The position numbers and the translations under genes are program-made. The notes under the pieces are model-generated. The model searched no databases, was not told the DNA's origin, and saw only the letters and a program-made list of their open reading frames with translations. This document shows, piece after piece, positions 21,415 through 32,283 of a stretch of 64,000 nt of DNA. Origin of the DNA: Hamiltosporidium tvaerminnensis (lineage: Eukaryota; Microsporidia; Dubosqiidae); the NCBI GenBank assembly GCA_022605425.2, contig CM061248.1, forward strand, positions 310,001 through 374,000. Direction: 5' to 3'. Position 1 is the first letter of the stretch. Each line of letters opens with the position of its first letter.

Positions 21415-21870
21415 TGTGAAAATTATTGTTTTGATTTCTGGTGGAATAAAAACCAAACTAGAGTTTCATTTGTTGAAATATGAATTCATAAATGAAGTAT
21501 AAAATCTACAAATCCGAGAAACCTTTTTACCAAAGTTTTTTTGTAGTGTCTTATGTAAGTAGATTGTGAACTACGGCTGTACTTTTAAGTAATTACCTCG
21601 TAAAAGCATAAAACCTATCTTGTTTACTCTAGTTTTAAGACTGGCGTCTCTGATACAAAAAACATACCCTTTGAATAGCCGGAAGCCAAAAATTTGAACT
21701 ATATCATTCGGTAGGACTATTGCAACATTGGGCTGATCCGGAACAATTTGTCAATACGCACCTTTCCGGGAAGGTTATTCGATCTTAAAGTAGTAGCGTG
21801 GGTAGCAACGCATCTGATATTCTTCATTAAAAAGTTCTAAAGATCTTTTAGATAAAAGGCCTTGGAATTT
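21415..21870 (+). repeat. Dispersed repeat family A, copy 2
   Basis: Same block order as copy 1: GAAAATTATTGTTTTGATTT, GGTGGAATAAAAACCAAAC, GAGAAACCTTTTTACCAAAG, then TTATGTAAGTAGATTGTGAA. The last block also matches the reverse copy near 43.4 kb (TTATGTAACTAGATTGTAGA). The 3' part (21640-21830) is richer in GC than the flanks. Confidence 0.65.
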
Positions 21871-22004
21871 AGGTATAAATAGAGTGTTGGGGTGCAGATA
21901 TCTATTATAAATCAAAAACCGGGTTAATCCTATGAAAATAATAGAAACAGTCACTTTTTATCTAAGACGTTATAATTTGTAAATAAATATTCTTAAATAT
22001 CTAT

Positions 22005-22090
22005 AAAATCTCAAATCATAATCTCAAATCCTAAATCCAAATTCAATTCAAATTCAAATCTAAATCTAAATTCAAATCCAATCAAATGTA
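22005..22090. repeat. AAATC(T/C)-type simple repeat
   Basis: Imperfect hexamer-like repeats of TCAAATC, CTAAATC and TCAAATT upstream of YKT6. Low-complexity tract without further signal. Confidence 0.7.
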
Positions 22091-22369
22091 TTTAAAACCA
22101 ATTTATAGTTAAATTATTAATAAAATTTATTCAGAATAGCGAAATTTTAAAGAATTACAGTGTAATTCAAAAATCAAGACCAATCAAACTTTAAAAAAAT
22201 TACACAATCAATCTTTAGAGCATACAATTTTATAATATACTACTAAATATTTATAAAAACTTTTATTTAATACTCTTATAATATATACTCTAATTAAATA
22301 CTCTAATATCTTAATTTTTATTACATTTTTCTAAACTTTTACAAATTTTAATATATTCTCTTCTCTACT

Positions 22370-22452
22370 CGTAGGTAATTTAAAACACCCCTTTGTTCTA
22401 AGTAATTTAACACCCTTCAAAATAAAACACAATTTACTTATCATTAACACCC
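22370..22452 (+). promoter_or_regulatory. TTAACACCC motif cluster at the YKT6 start
   Basis: Three copies in sense orientation: TTTAAAACACCCCTTTG (about 22379), TTTAACACCCTTCAA (about 22408) and CATTAACACCC, the last ending directly against the ATG at 22453. The final copy supplies the CCC start-proximal signal. The same motif forms arrays before HSP70 and at 63.7 kb. Confidence 0.5.
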
Positions 22453-22998
22453 ATGATATTAGCAGTACTGAGTGTAGAAACAACATCAAACAAAATAAAA
22501 AGAGAAGCTTACGATTTATCATCTTTCAACTATTTTACAAGAAAATGTGTTCGTGAAATGATACAACTTACAGCCATAACACTAACAAAAAAGATACAAA
22601 ACAAATCTTTCCAAAAGATTATACAAGAAATAACAAATGGTAAGACAATTACTTTTTACATTAAAGTATATGAAGATCTGATGTATGTTATGTGTGTAAA
22701 AGAGGAGTATCCCGAACATATTGCTTTAATATTTTTAAATGAAGCATCTTTAGAAACCAAAGATTATAAAATTTTGATGGCTGAATATCAAGACTACAAA
22801 AGTAAAGATGTCTTGATGTCTGTAAATAAAGAGTTAGAAGAAACTAAGTATATTTTATCTGATACTTTAGAATCTGTTATTGGTAGAGAAGAAATGCTTG
22901 ATGATTTGGTTAAAAATGCTGAAAATCTTAGTCAACAGACTAAACAACTGTTTCTTTTATCTAGAAAACAGAACAGATGTTTTTGTAGTTTTTCATAA
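22453..22998 (+). CDS. YKT6: R-SNARE YKT6 with CaaX box
   Basis: 181 residues; yeast Ykt6 has 200. It is a lipid-anchored SNARE for membrane fusion at the Golgi, ER and vacuole. What is seen: a longin-type N-terminal domain (about 1-115); an R-SNARE coil (about 122-175) with the zero-layer arginine Arg145 in VIGREEMLDDLV, followed by the typical ENLSQQTKQLF; no transmembrane tail; and a C-terminal CSFS. That is a CaaX box with Cys178 as prenyl acceptor. A second cysteine, Cys176, is one residue apart instead of adjacent as in most Ykt6 proteins, and may be the palmitoylation site. The start is fixed by CCC immediately before the ATG. STE24 in the same window is the protease class that would process the box. 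Confidence 0.88.
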   Translation: MILAVLSVETTSNKIKREAYDLSSFNYFTRKCVREMIQLTAITLTKKIQNKSFQKIIQEITNGKTITFYIKVYEDLMYVMCVKEEYPEHIALIFLNEASLETKDYKILMAEYQDYKSKDVLMSVNKELEETKYILSDTLESVIGREEMLDDLVKNAENLSQQTKQLFLLSRKQNRCFCSFS

Positions 22999-23034
22999 AA
23001 TTTTATATCTTTTTTTATTAAATTTTTAAATAAA

Positions 23035-23155
23035 ATTTATATTTTAATCTGTTATTTCTTTTTTCATAAAATTTATATTTTAATCTGTTATTTCTTTTTA
23101 TAGAAAATTTATATTTTAATCTGTTATTTCTTTTTATAGAAAATTTTATATTTAT
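23035..23155. repeat. 36-bp tandem repeat in the YKT6 3' flank, three copies
   Basis: AAAATTTATATTTTAATCTG followed by TTATTTCTTTTTT; ATTTTAATCTG begins at 23041, 23077 and 23113, a 36-bp period. It begins about 40 bases after the YKT6 stop, so it lies in the 3' untranslated region or terminator area. Confidence 0.85.
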
Positions 23156-23253
23156 TATTAACTGTTTTAAATTTATTTATGATTTGAAAGAATTTGTGTA
23201 ATAAAAGCAAAAAAAATATGAAAAATATATAATGTCTGTACGATTGATAATTT

Positions 23254-23745
23254 TTAATATTTTTTATAATTTTTTTTATGGTATTTAACAACTAAATTTA
23301 AAAGAATTGTAAATGCAGATCCACAAATACTAAAAGAAATGAAGGGTACAGTGAAATCTGGAATATAAATAGAATCAGTTATGGTGTTTGAATAAATAAT
23401 ATGTGATTTGGTTATAAGAATACTTTTAGGAAATGTAATACCTTCATCAATATTTATAGGATAATCGTGTATTTTATAAAGATTTTTTTTATAGTTTATT
23501 TGTATTTGAAAGTTTGATTCAAAAAATAATATTGCGTGTAGAATATCGTTAGTGTAGTAAATTTTATAAATATTTATATTTTCTAAGAGAAATAAATAAG
23601 GGAAAACTTGTTTGGGAAATGATAAGCTAAGAAAAGAATTTTGTTGTAGTGAAGATTTTACAGATAATGTTCCATGTGAAGGTGATGATTCTTTTATTTT
23701 TAATTTTAAAGTGTAAATCAAAGGTAAGATGTAAAACAGTATCAT
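23254..23745 (-). CDS. PIG-T/Gpi16-like GPI transamidase subunit, very short
   Basis: 163 residues. What is seen: a hydrophobic start (MILFYILPLIYTLK) that may be a signal peptide; a lumenal region with INYKKNLYKIHDYPINIDEG; YIPDFTVPF at 127-135; one membrane segment at about 133-153; and a short lysine-rich cytosolic tail. PIG-T/Gpi16 proteins end with a pattern of Phe-Asp-Lys then a Glu-Tyr-Pro-Pro block, then PTPDFSMPYN and one membrane helix, which this follows in order. The family is usually 550-650 residues, so almost the whole N-terminal lumenal domain is missing. TTTACCCACATTTT precedes the ATG, giving a CCC signal that supports this start and argues against a truncated longer gene. 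It converges with YKT6. Identity is inferred from the C-terminal pattern only. Confidence 0.55.
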   Translation of the reverse strand: MILFYILPLIYTLKLKIKESSPSHGTLSVKSSLQQNSFLSLSFPKQVFPYLFLLENINIYKIYYTNDILHAILFFESNFQIQINYKKNLYKIHDYPINIDEGITFPKSILITKSHIIYSNTITDSIYIPDFTVPFISFSICGSAFTILLNLVVKYHKKNYKKY

Positions 23746-24330
23746 AAAATGTGGGTAAAGGAATTTTTTTTGAAGTTTATTTTTTAATTGATTTATAGGA
23801 TTTAAATTTTTGTTAAACCAGTGATTTTTTAGAGAGAAAGATATTTTATTTTGTAATTTAAGTTTAAGTTTAAGTTTAATTTTAAGTTAAATTTTTAATA
23901 ATTTTTAAGAAAAGGTCATCTGTTGTTGAATTCTTTTTATGGAATAAATATTTTACTTTTTGGCTTTGCGGTTTACATTTAAATCTGTTGCAACGAGAGA
24001 AAAATAAATATGGTAATCTTTTTAGTATTTCAAAGAATTTTTGTGCTATATTTTTTGGTTTTTAATTGATTTGGTAGAAAAGAGAAGAAAATATTTCTTT
24101 TATTGAATAAAAACCTGGAAATATGAATCTTATAATGTATTTTTAATTAAGTTGTTAAACTTTTGAAAATCATCCGTCAACATTCGTGTCACCATTGATA
24201 TGATTTTAATACACAGAATATTATTTGTTTATACTATATGATCAAAATTCTATAAATCAGTTATTAAATTTGTCTTATTGAATAGAGAATAACCACATTA
24301 AATATATCTTCTTAGTAATTATTGAGTGGG
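23746..24330. other. AT-rich spacer, no gene seen
   Basis: Upstream of the PIG-T-like gene. A TTAAGTTTAAGTTTAAG run near 23860-23890 is a short simple repeat. Nothing else stands out. Confidence 0.5.
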
Positions 24331-24800
24331 ATAAGTGTGAAAATCCTTGTTTGGATTTTTAGTAGAATGAGACTATTTTTTTTGTTGTTTTGAGGGACTT
24401 GTATGAAGAGAAGCTGGTCTTAAAATTAGTGAAACCTTTTCTATAAAGAAGTTTAATAGATTTTATGTGATATAGGTGGGTATCAGGGCCGAACTTGTAG
24501 GTATTTCTATGCTTTTGAATAAGAAGTAACCTACTTATTCGGATTATAAATATTTGCATCTGAGATATACAGAAAACTTATTTTTGAAAAAGCAAAGAAT
24601 TCTACTAACTTGTAAATGCCGTTGATACAATACAGTAGTACCTAGGTAGATCCAGGTGATTCACGGAAATATATCCCAGCTTGAGTGTATTGAATTCTGA
24701 AGTGTAGATTAACTAAGAATGTTGCTTGTATAGGGTAAAGAGTGCCTATGGAAAGTTTTAAATTGCGATACCACTCGCGCATAGAATATGAAAAATGTCA
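24331..24800 (+). repeat. Dispersed repeat family A, copy 3
   Basis: GTGTGAAAATCCTTGTTTGG and TTTTTAGTAGAATGAGACT open this copy, then GTTTTGAGGGACTTGTATGA and AGTGAAACCTTTTCTATAAA. The order of blocks agrees with copies 1 and 2, and the middle block is closest to the reverse copy at 43.5 kb. No open frame. Confidence 0.55.
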
Positions 24801-27800
24801 GAGCAAAAGAGCTTATTAAATAGGTTTCCAGACATTTAAATTGAAAGTATTAGAAAGAAGTTGTCGCAGATGATATGGATGAAGTAATGAAATTTTTTCA
24901 AATCCAATTAAATCAGAAACAAAGTTAATGTTATTAAAACAGTCTAAATGTGCAATTTTTATCTAAAAATAAGTGATTTTATACATTAAAATGGTTCTCT
25001 AAGTTTGTTTTAAAGATCCAAAGTTTTACTTCTTTATTGTCAGTCGCTTTAATCAGTTCAATTTATTCCGGTAAAGTCGTATCATCTTTTATATTTATTT
25101 CTAGTTCTATAGTGTGGTTTCTCAAATTATAATAGAGATTGATATTTTTTGCTGTTTAAAGCCATTGGCCTCATTACTTGCCGTCTATAAAGCGTTTATT
25201 ACGGAATATTCCGTAGCTTTGTATATTGCCCATTGATGCTCTTCCCAACTTTTTTTTGACTTTGTTCTTGACTCAAGTCTTCTTTGTCAAAAAAATAGAG
25301 ATTGATTAGACCGTCTTTTTAGACACCATCAAGTAAACGTATGCAAGCATTGGATTAAAAGTTTTTTAAAGCCCTATTATGTTATTTTGTCACAGCCCGA
25401 CATATGTTATCCCATAAATGAGAATCACGGAACTTTAAATATACAAAAAACCAAACATTAGCTTATATGTGTACTTGTATGATTTTTAGTTTCAGGTTTT
25501 CGAGTTTAATCTTGGTAGTAATTTCTACCAAAAAAAAGTAACTGATTTCTTACTCTTATCTAAAATCTAGATATCTTTTTTATTATTGCGAATTTTGAAA
25601 TCGGTTTTTATTCTGATTTTCATGTATAATTATGTATACTTCGAAGAATTTCTTGAACTGGGTAATTCATACCTTTTCTTGAAAACTTAAATTCTAATAT
25701 ATTCAAGAAAAGTCAACGCAAACATATTAGACTTATTATATTGTCTATTCTAATGCTGGATAAGCTTTTTATATTTGAATGTTGTTAAATGCTTTATTGC
25801 TTTACAGAACAGATTATATGTTGGCTCATACATTCTGCTCCCTATAATACATTTCTATCCAGGATATAACATTACCCCGGATGATGATTTTTGTTTATTC
25901 TTTGTATTTATACTCTGAAAAGAAAATAACACATTATGGTCATCTCTATTAACCTTATGTAACTTGAATACAGTTTTTATTTTTCTATTTTATTATATTA
26001 GTCTTCAAGTTGAGAATTTCCATTTTTTCAGTTGAATCCATTATATACTGTATTATACTTTTAAAACGCATTTCTTTAGGCTAAGGCGAATTTTCTTAGT
26101 ATTTTAAATCATGAAAGGGTTTTCTCTTCTGATAATATTATATCGTTTTTTTCGATACAATCCAAGAGTTACGAAGTACATATCTTCTTCGCTACTCAAC
26201 ACTATTGTGGCCTGGTTCTTGTTTATGCAATCCATAAAATCCCTTTATATTTATTACTTTTTAAATATACAAATTTACAATCGATCTCGTTTGAACTGAG
26301 CTTTATGTTAAATAATAGTAAAATCGAATGTTTGTTTCTTTTTGTTCATTGGTATTTTAAAAAACATATAGAGGTTATTTTCGAGTCTAAGTAGTTTCAA
26401 TAAAATTAAGTTGGTTTTTTTAGGTTCTTGACTTTGATCATAGTTCTCTTACGGAGTATATAAAGTTATCCGTATGTTTCTTGTAACATAGTTTTAAGCA
26501 TGTTGGGTTTTAAGCGTTAAGATTTTCTTTTTTTATATTTTAACCGAGCGATATATTTTATAACCAAAATATTTAAATACTAAAAAGTGACTAGAAGAAA
26601 ATTTCTGTTAGCCATTACTGTGGGCTTCTTTTAGTCTGCCGATTTGAAGCAAAATGTGTAAATTATACGGAAATTTATGAATATTATTTTAAATGTCTTC
26701 GAAAACGAATTATATTTCTTACATAATTCACAAGTTTCACACTTTTTCTATCTTTTTATCAAATTTGTTATAAATTTTTATTTTAAAATATTTTGATAAA
26801 AGTGACTTTAGTGCTGTTTTTTTCTGTAAATTTTAACTGTTCCGAACATAATAATGATAAATATATCAAATCAGCTTTGTGTGTAAGTAAACCAGTCAGT
26901 TTTTCCAGAAAAAATCCAACAGATTTTTTAAAATTTATATCAAGAAATATAGTTTTTCTCCTTAAATATATAAAAAAATTATTCGAAATATTTCAATTAT
27001 CAAAGACTTGAAAAAATGTCTTTAAAATCAACGAGAATCGTCTTTAATAAACGAGCAAAATAATTATTACACAAGTGTTTTCTAACTTAGCATCATCAAA
27101 TTTTCAATGCAATATTATAATTGTCTATTAACTTCTATTAGACATTTTCATTCGAAGACAAATTTAAGGTAATTTTTTTTAAAATCTTCTATATATTAAA
27201 TCTCTTTTTTCCTTTAGATTCTTCATAAATTTCTGATTATAAATATATTCCTGTTTATTTTTACCTCGTATTTTCCACAAAAATAGTTGGAAATTTTAAT
27301 ATTTCAATAATATTCTATAATATAGTCTCGTATATTAATTATGAATTGTAAAATCGGTTAAAATAAAGTTGATTATACAAAGTTTAGTGGGCCATTCAAT
27401 AGAAGAATCATTATTCAAAATGAATTTTCGGGTACGAATGACAAAAGAAGAATAAATATTTATGAATAGCTTGTGATTTTCTCTTACACAATTTTTTTTT
27501 TCTTTCATATTTATATCAACAAATAATGAGCTTTTATTTATAAAAAAATCGAATAGTTGACCAGTTTTTCGAAAACATCTAACAAAAAATATTTAGTTTT
27601 CGTACATTTAAATTTTCTATATTTGGTATTAACATATTTAGTTAATATTCATTATTTATATATCTTTTACTTGCAATTTATTTTTCTTTCTTTTTTTATT
27701 AGATTTTGATTTATATTTAACTTCTCTCCTATCTTTTTGATTTGAATAATGTTAAATATTTAAGAATGCTACTGCATTTTTTATGGTTTTTATACTAAAA

Positions 27801-29168
27801 ATTAGCAACTAAGAGATATTGACATAATAGAAACATGATCAACACCATTTTTTTTAGATCACATAATTATTTAATAGTAAAAAAAATTTTAGGCTATTTA
27901 AATTCTGTATTCTGAAAATGAAATTTTGGCATAATCATAAAATAAAAAAAACTTCAGTTTGCAGTATTTATTTGTATAAATTTTTATTTCTAATTAGTCT
28001 ATTATAATAAATGTGAATCAATATTTCTGTATCTTTCTACTATATTTAGATTGGGATTAATCATTTTCTATCGAAATTTGATTATTAGTTTAATCTTAGT
28101 TGTCATTTAGAAACTTTTAAATTGGAGTTTAAACACCATCGATTGTTATATACCTCAATATTTTCATATATTCTGAGCTTTAAAGTGTAAATTATGATAT
28201 ATTGATAAAAATATTCTGCCTTGGATTCCGTACACATTTATCTTTTTGTAAAATCTATTAATGTGTGCGTTTATATAACCCAAATAATACTCTTACACCT
28301 ATCGATATCATAATGTATTGTTAATCTTAGATTGTATTTACAATAAATTGCTCATTTAATATACATTTACAGTCTATAATATATATAATTTATAATTTTG
28401 AGCTTTTAAACAATTTTATACTGTGGTATCAATCTCATATTCTCATATACTTATTTTTAAGGATATATGAACATAATACTCTTATAATAGCGACAGAATG
28501 TATGTTTTTTCTTTGTCCATGATGTGGAAATATTTAAATTCAATTATTACGAATAATATAGTAATATGGGTAACGCTTTTATAAAAAATCTTTTGGAACT
28601 TACTGATATGTCGAGTTTTTAGAAATTTGAAATTCTTAAACACAAATGATTACCTATTTTAGTAGAAAAAAACCAAACAAAAAGCTGTTTCACACAGTTT
28701 CATTTTTTCTTCACAAAAAATTTGAAGCAATAAAATCTAGTTATAATGAGATAATTAGGTTTAATATATAAAAATAAATTAAGGGATTAAAACATAAGTT
28801 TTCACACATCTCATCGTTTTTTTTACATCTTTCATAATCAGGATAAGTCTTGAATTATTTTATCATTTTCATTAATTTCTCTTCTTTTTTTCAGCTTTAA
28901 ATTGGGAAAATACATATTTTAGAATTTACTTACGGTTTAAAAACAAATATATTTAAAATATAATCATAAAATTTAAAGGTGAATATCTGAATTTTCAGAT
29001 TTCATTTTAAATATATTAGATTTAATGTATTATCTATAGTATTTATTTAAATACTTGATTAAATATGGGTTGACAAGTACTATGAATCCCGGACAAATGA
29101 AATTACAATATATTTTATATTATTAATTTAGAAAATTAAAGTATAAATAAGTACAAAGTTGGAAAAAA
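24801..29168. other. Long AT-rich region without recognisable genes
   Basis: About 4.4 kb. Short open frames (for example 26111-26299 +, 26793-27011 +) have no recognisable motifs, and the second has no ATG at its start. I see no RNA gene. Probably decayed mobile DNA. Confidence 0.5.
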
Positions 29169-29474
29169 ATGCATTTCAAATTGTTTAACTATGCTTACAT
29201 ACTTATGGTTATAATAAACAATATATACTCTTCTCCGTATCAAGCTTTAGTAAGATTTGGCGATTATAATCAAGTTGCTAATGATTAATATCGGGACTAT
29301 ATGAAACACGAACAGTTACTAACTAGTAATGAAGAGGCTATTCCCTTTGAAATTTTTTCGAGGTTTGCAGAACCTGTGAATATATATAATGATGAATATA
29401 ATAATGAAAATACTAGAAAAAGTATTCGTAAACGAATCATAATTGATGGCTCTCCTTATGTTATAGAATATTAG
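29169..29474 (+). pseudogene. Interrupted ORF for a small secreted-like protein
   Basis: ATG at 29169 opens a hydrophobic leader (LFNYAYILMVIINNIY) followed by SSPYQALVRFGDYNQVAND and an in-frame TAA at 29286-29288. The same frame then runs on for 61 codons (YRDYMKHEQLLTSNEEAIPF..., acidic/asparagine-rich, ending GSPYVIEY) to TAG at 29472-29474. Composition changes clearly from leader to polar body, as in a secreted protein. Either a recent nonsense mutation or a sequence error. No family recognised. Confidence 0.45.
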
Positions 29475-30496
29475 TTTACTGATACGATTGTTTGTATTTA
29501 AACGTTGAAACATATTATAAGCGAAAAAATAAGGTAAATAATAAAGTAATACTTTGTGTGGACTTCATGTTCTTGGTTTTCATAAATATTTTAGACTATG
29601 AATTTTTTGTATATGAGATTATCTTAAAAAATATACCAATTTTATTGTTCGTATCATCCGTAGATTACGAGAAGTTATTTTGATTGTTCGGTTTTCTTTG
29701 TTATATTAAATTGTTGCGTTACTTTAATCGAGGTTTTTTTGAACATTCGAATTTACGCTAATATATTCTTAATATGGTTGGTTTGGTTTTGTATTATTTT
29801 TAATGATTAAAATTCTTCTAAAAGCGTTTTATTTCATCTTTTCTAAATTATAAGACAGACTTGACTTGATAGCACATTTTTTTTTGGCAAGAAAAGTAAA
29901 TAAGTTAATATATCCATGTAGTATTGATTAAATAAATGTCTCTGGGTATGTTTAAATATGCGACTTATTTATACATCTATTGAAATTTTCAAATAATTCA
30001 AAATAAGGACATCTGATATATTATTTCCGCATTATACTTTCAAGAAGAGGCGTTTCTTAGACATAATAGTCATACTTCACTATATCTGTAATACATTAAT
30101 TCTGAAAAAACATGGCTAATTATTCTAAACTAATTTGCGCTAATATATAGTCTCTTTTATATCATAAGTATATTGGTTTATTGTTTTGAAATTAAATATC
30201 ATTTCCTGGTCTGTTATTTAAATATATTTTCATATACTCATTTCATAGATTTTATTGAACCGTGTCTTTGTATTAATATCTTTAAAACCAAAGATTTTTA
30301 TCTATTTGATAAGATGAAGGAAGTACTGTACAATTTTATAAGAAAAACTAATAAGTTATACTCATTCATATATCAAAGATTACTTCTAAAAGAAATCTAC
30401 TTTTCATAGAACAACAAACTCTTCACTCGTTATGATTTGAAAAAATTATTAGAATAAAACAGAATTATAAAATATATTTTTATTTATGATAACACT
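29475..30496. other. AT-rich spacer, no gene seen
   Basis: An open frame at 30173-30409 (+) begins with TTG and has no recognisable domain. Nothing else supported. Confidence 0.5.
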
Positions 30497-32191
30497 TTAT
30501 GATCTTTTTTTACTTGGTAGTGTTAAAAGATAAAGTGATCTTTTATCATGAAGCAAAGGCTTAGTAGTACCTTCTACAAACCTAAGTCCTCTGATATATT
30601 TTACAAAAACTATGTTAGCATTTGTAACATCCCAAATACTTAAATGATCACTAGAAAGACAAACAAGGTAATTTTCAAACATTTTAAAATCAGTAGGTAT
30701 ACAATGCCATGAAAATATAATATTTCTTTGTATTGTGTGGCCAAAACTATCAATAAAAAAACCAATACTATCGAAGCAAACAAGAAAAGTTGTATTAGTT
30801 ATTTTAAATATATTTTTTGCATATGAATTTTCTAAAAGAAAAAAGAGATATGGTGTACACGGATCTGAAGGATCTATCAACTCTTGTGTTCTAAGTGTAT
30901 CGGAATCCACAATTTCAAAGTCTTTACATGCAATTATAAGTTTTGCTTTAAGAAATTCTACTCTGGAAATATGAGAGCCAATATATAAACGTCGGTATAA
31001 TTTTATCTTTAAATATCCATCATTTTGAAAAACTTCAAAAAGATAAATTGAACCGGTTGTATCGGAAGATAATTTTTTTATTGCAATATAATTCTTTTCC
31101 ATTGTCATTCCATAAAAAAAAGTGTCTGTATCATCCATAACGATTGTTTCTTCTAGAAATGTACTTTCTGGTTCCAGAATGCTTACTAATAGTGTATCTC
31201 CTTGTTGGTAAATTAAAAAATCCATTCTTATGTCATAAATCATTTTTTTTACTGATTTTTCATATATCTTTGTTATTTCTCCATTATATTTCTTATAAAC
31301 ACCATTTTTTTGAGAAATCAATAAAAATCCTTCTTCTTTCCGTCTAGCTTCATTCAAATTATGGGAAGAACGTCGTGTAGAGGCACGCAAACTACTTTCC
31401 ATTCTCAAGATTTTTTTGGTAAAGAAACCACCGACAATTTTTCGTGGGTTTATAATATTTCTATTGCTATGATGTGTTGCTGTATCGTTATTTTCTGCGG
31501 AGGCTTCATTTCGTTGAGATATTTCTTCACTATTACGATTTGGATTTCTTATATTTGAGTCCGATTCTATTTTTGATGTATTTGAAACTTCACTTTCCAC
31601 CTTTTCAAAACCATTGTTTTTGCTATATAAAGATGATGTAGAATCGGGATTTAAAGAGGTATTATTTGAAAGATAATCGTTTTTGCTTTCAGCATTGGTG
31701 TTTGTATCAAAATTAAAATTTGAAGAGGCCTCGGTATTTGATTTCATTTCTTCTGAATCGGATAATTTTGGATCAGGTGCATCTAACCGCACCATTTCAT
31801 TACGTGCTTTATCACCTACATTATTTATACTCGGATCAATCATAGAGTTTCTATTATTATTAGACAAATTGTACATCGAATGAGTTTCATCCAGGGTCAA
31901 CCCCGAAGAAGAATTATAATGTGCGTCTGATATCAACCAATCACTAGAAACTTCATGATACTGTGGTTCTTCGATTCTTAAATTATTAATTCTATTTATT
32001 AAATTCGGATTTTTTAAATCTGTCTCATTCTCATGTTTCGAACTTTCACTTAATGCCATCATTTTTTCTTTTGTCTCATCTTCACTTCTCATTGTATCGT
32101 TTTTATGTTCCAAATCCTCACAATAAGGATTTAAATTCTCTTTCTTATCATTTTTATGTTCTAAATCTTTTTTATTTGAATCAGCTCCCAT
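30497..32191 (-). CDS. CNH (citron homology) domain part of a Rho-type GEF
   Basis: Open to codon 27 from an upstream GTG at 32269; the first ATG in frame is at 32191, used here (564 residues). The first 250-270 residues are low-complexity, rich in Asn, Ser, Glu and Asp. From about residue 275 a folded region begins with EEGFLLISQKNGVYKKYNG, the entry of a CNH beta-propeller, and later ENYLVCLSSDHLSIWDVTNA fits the family's last blades. In fungal Rom1/Rom2, DH, PH and CNH lie in one chain and activate Rho1 at the cell surface. Here the PH ORF ends only 14 bases before the GTG, in another frame. It could be a separate gene, or the 3' piece of a broken one. The lack of an ATG near the junction favours the latter or a sequence error. 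Confidence 0.7.
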   Translation of the reverse strand: MGADSNKKDLEHKNDKKENLNPYCEDLEHKNDTMRSEDETKEKMMALSESSKHENETDLKNPNLINRINNLRIEEPQYHEVSSDWLISDAHYNSSSGLTLDETHSMYNLSNNNRNSMIDPSINNVGDKARNEMVRLDAPDPKLSDSEEMKSNTEASSNFNFDTNTNAESKNDYLSNNTSLNPDSTSSLYSKNNGFEKVESEVSNTSKIESDSNIRNPNRNSEEISQRNEASAENNDTATHHSNRNIINPRKIVGGFFTKKILRMESSLRASTRRSSHNLNEARRKEEGFLLISQKNGVYKKYNGEITKIYEKSVKKMIYDIRMDFLIYQQGDTLLVSILEPESTFLEETIVMDDTDTFFYGMTMEKNYIAIKKLSSDTTGSIYLFEVFQNDGYLKIKLYRRLYIGSHISRVEFLKAKLIIACKDFEIVDSDTLRTQELIDPSDPCTPYLFFLLENSYAKNIFKITNTTFLVCFDSIGFFIDSFGHTIQRNIIFSWHCIPTDFKMFENYLVCLSSDHLSIWDVTNANIVFVKYIRGLRFVEGTTKPLLHDKRSLYLLTLPSKKRS

Positions 32192-32283
32192 AGTTGTTTC
32201 GGATTTAAAAGAAGTGGATTCTACATTCCGAATAGAACTATAATTTTCGTTTGTATCACTTGCTTTCACGTTTCATTTCAATC

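Noticed and set aside
26111-27011. Short + strand ORFs at 26111 and 26793, the latter with a signal-peptide-like head
   Set aside because: The second starts at TTG, not ATG; neither shows a domain or CCC signal.
30173-30409. 78-codon + strand ORF
   Set aside because: Begins at TTG and is dominated by AT-driven residues.
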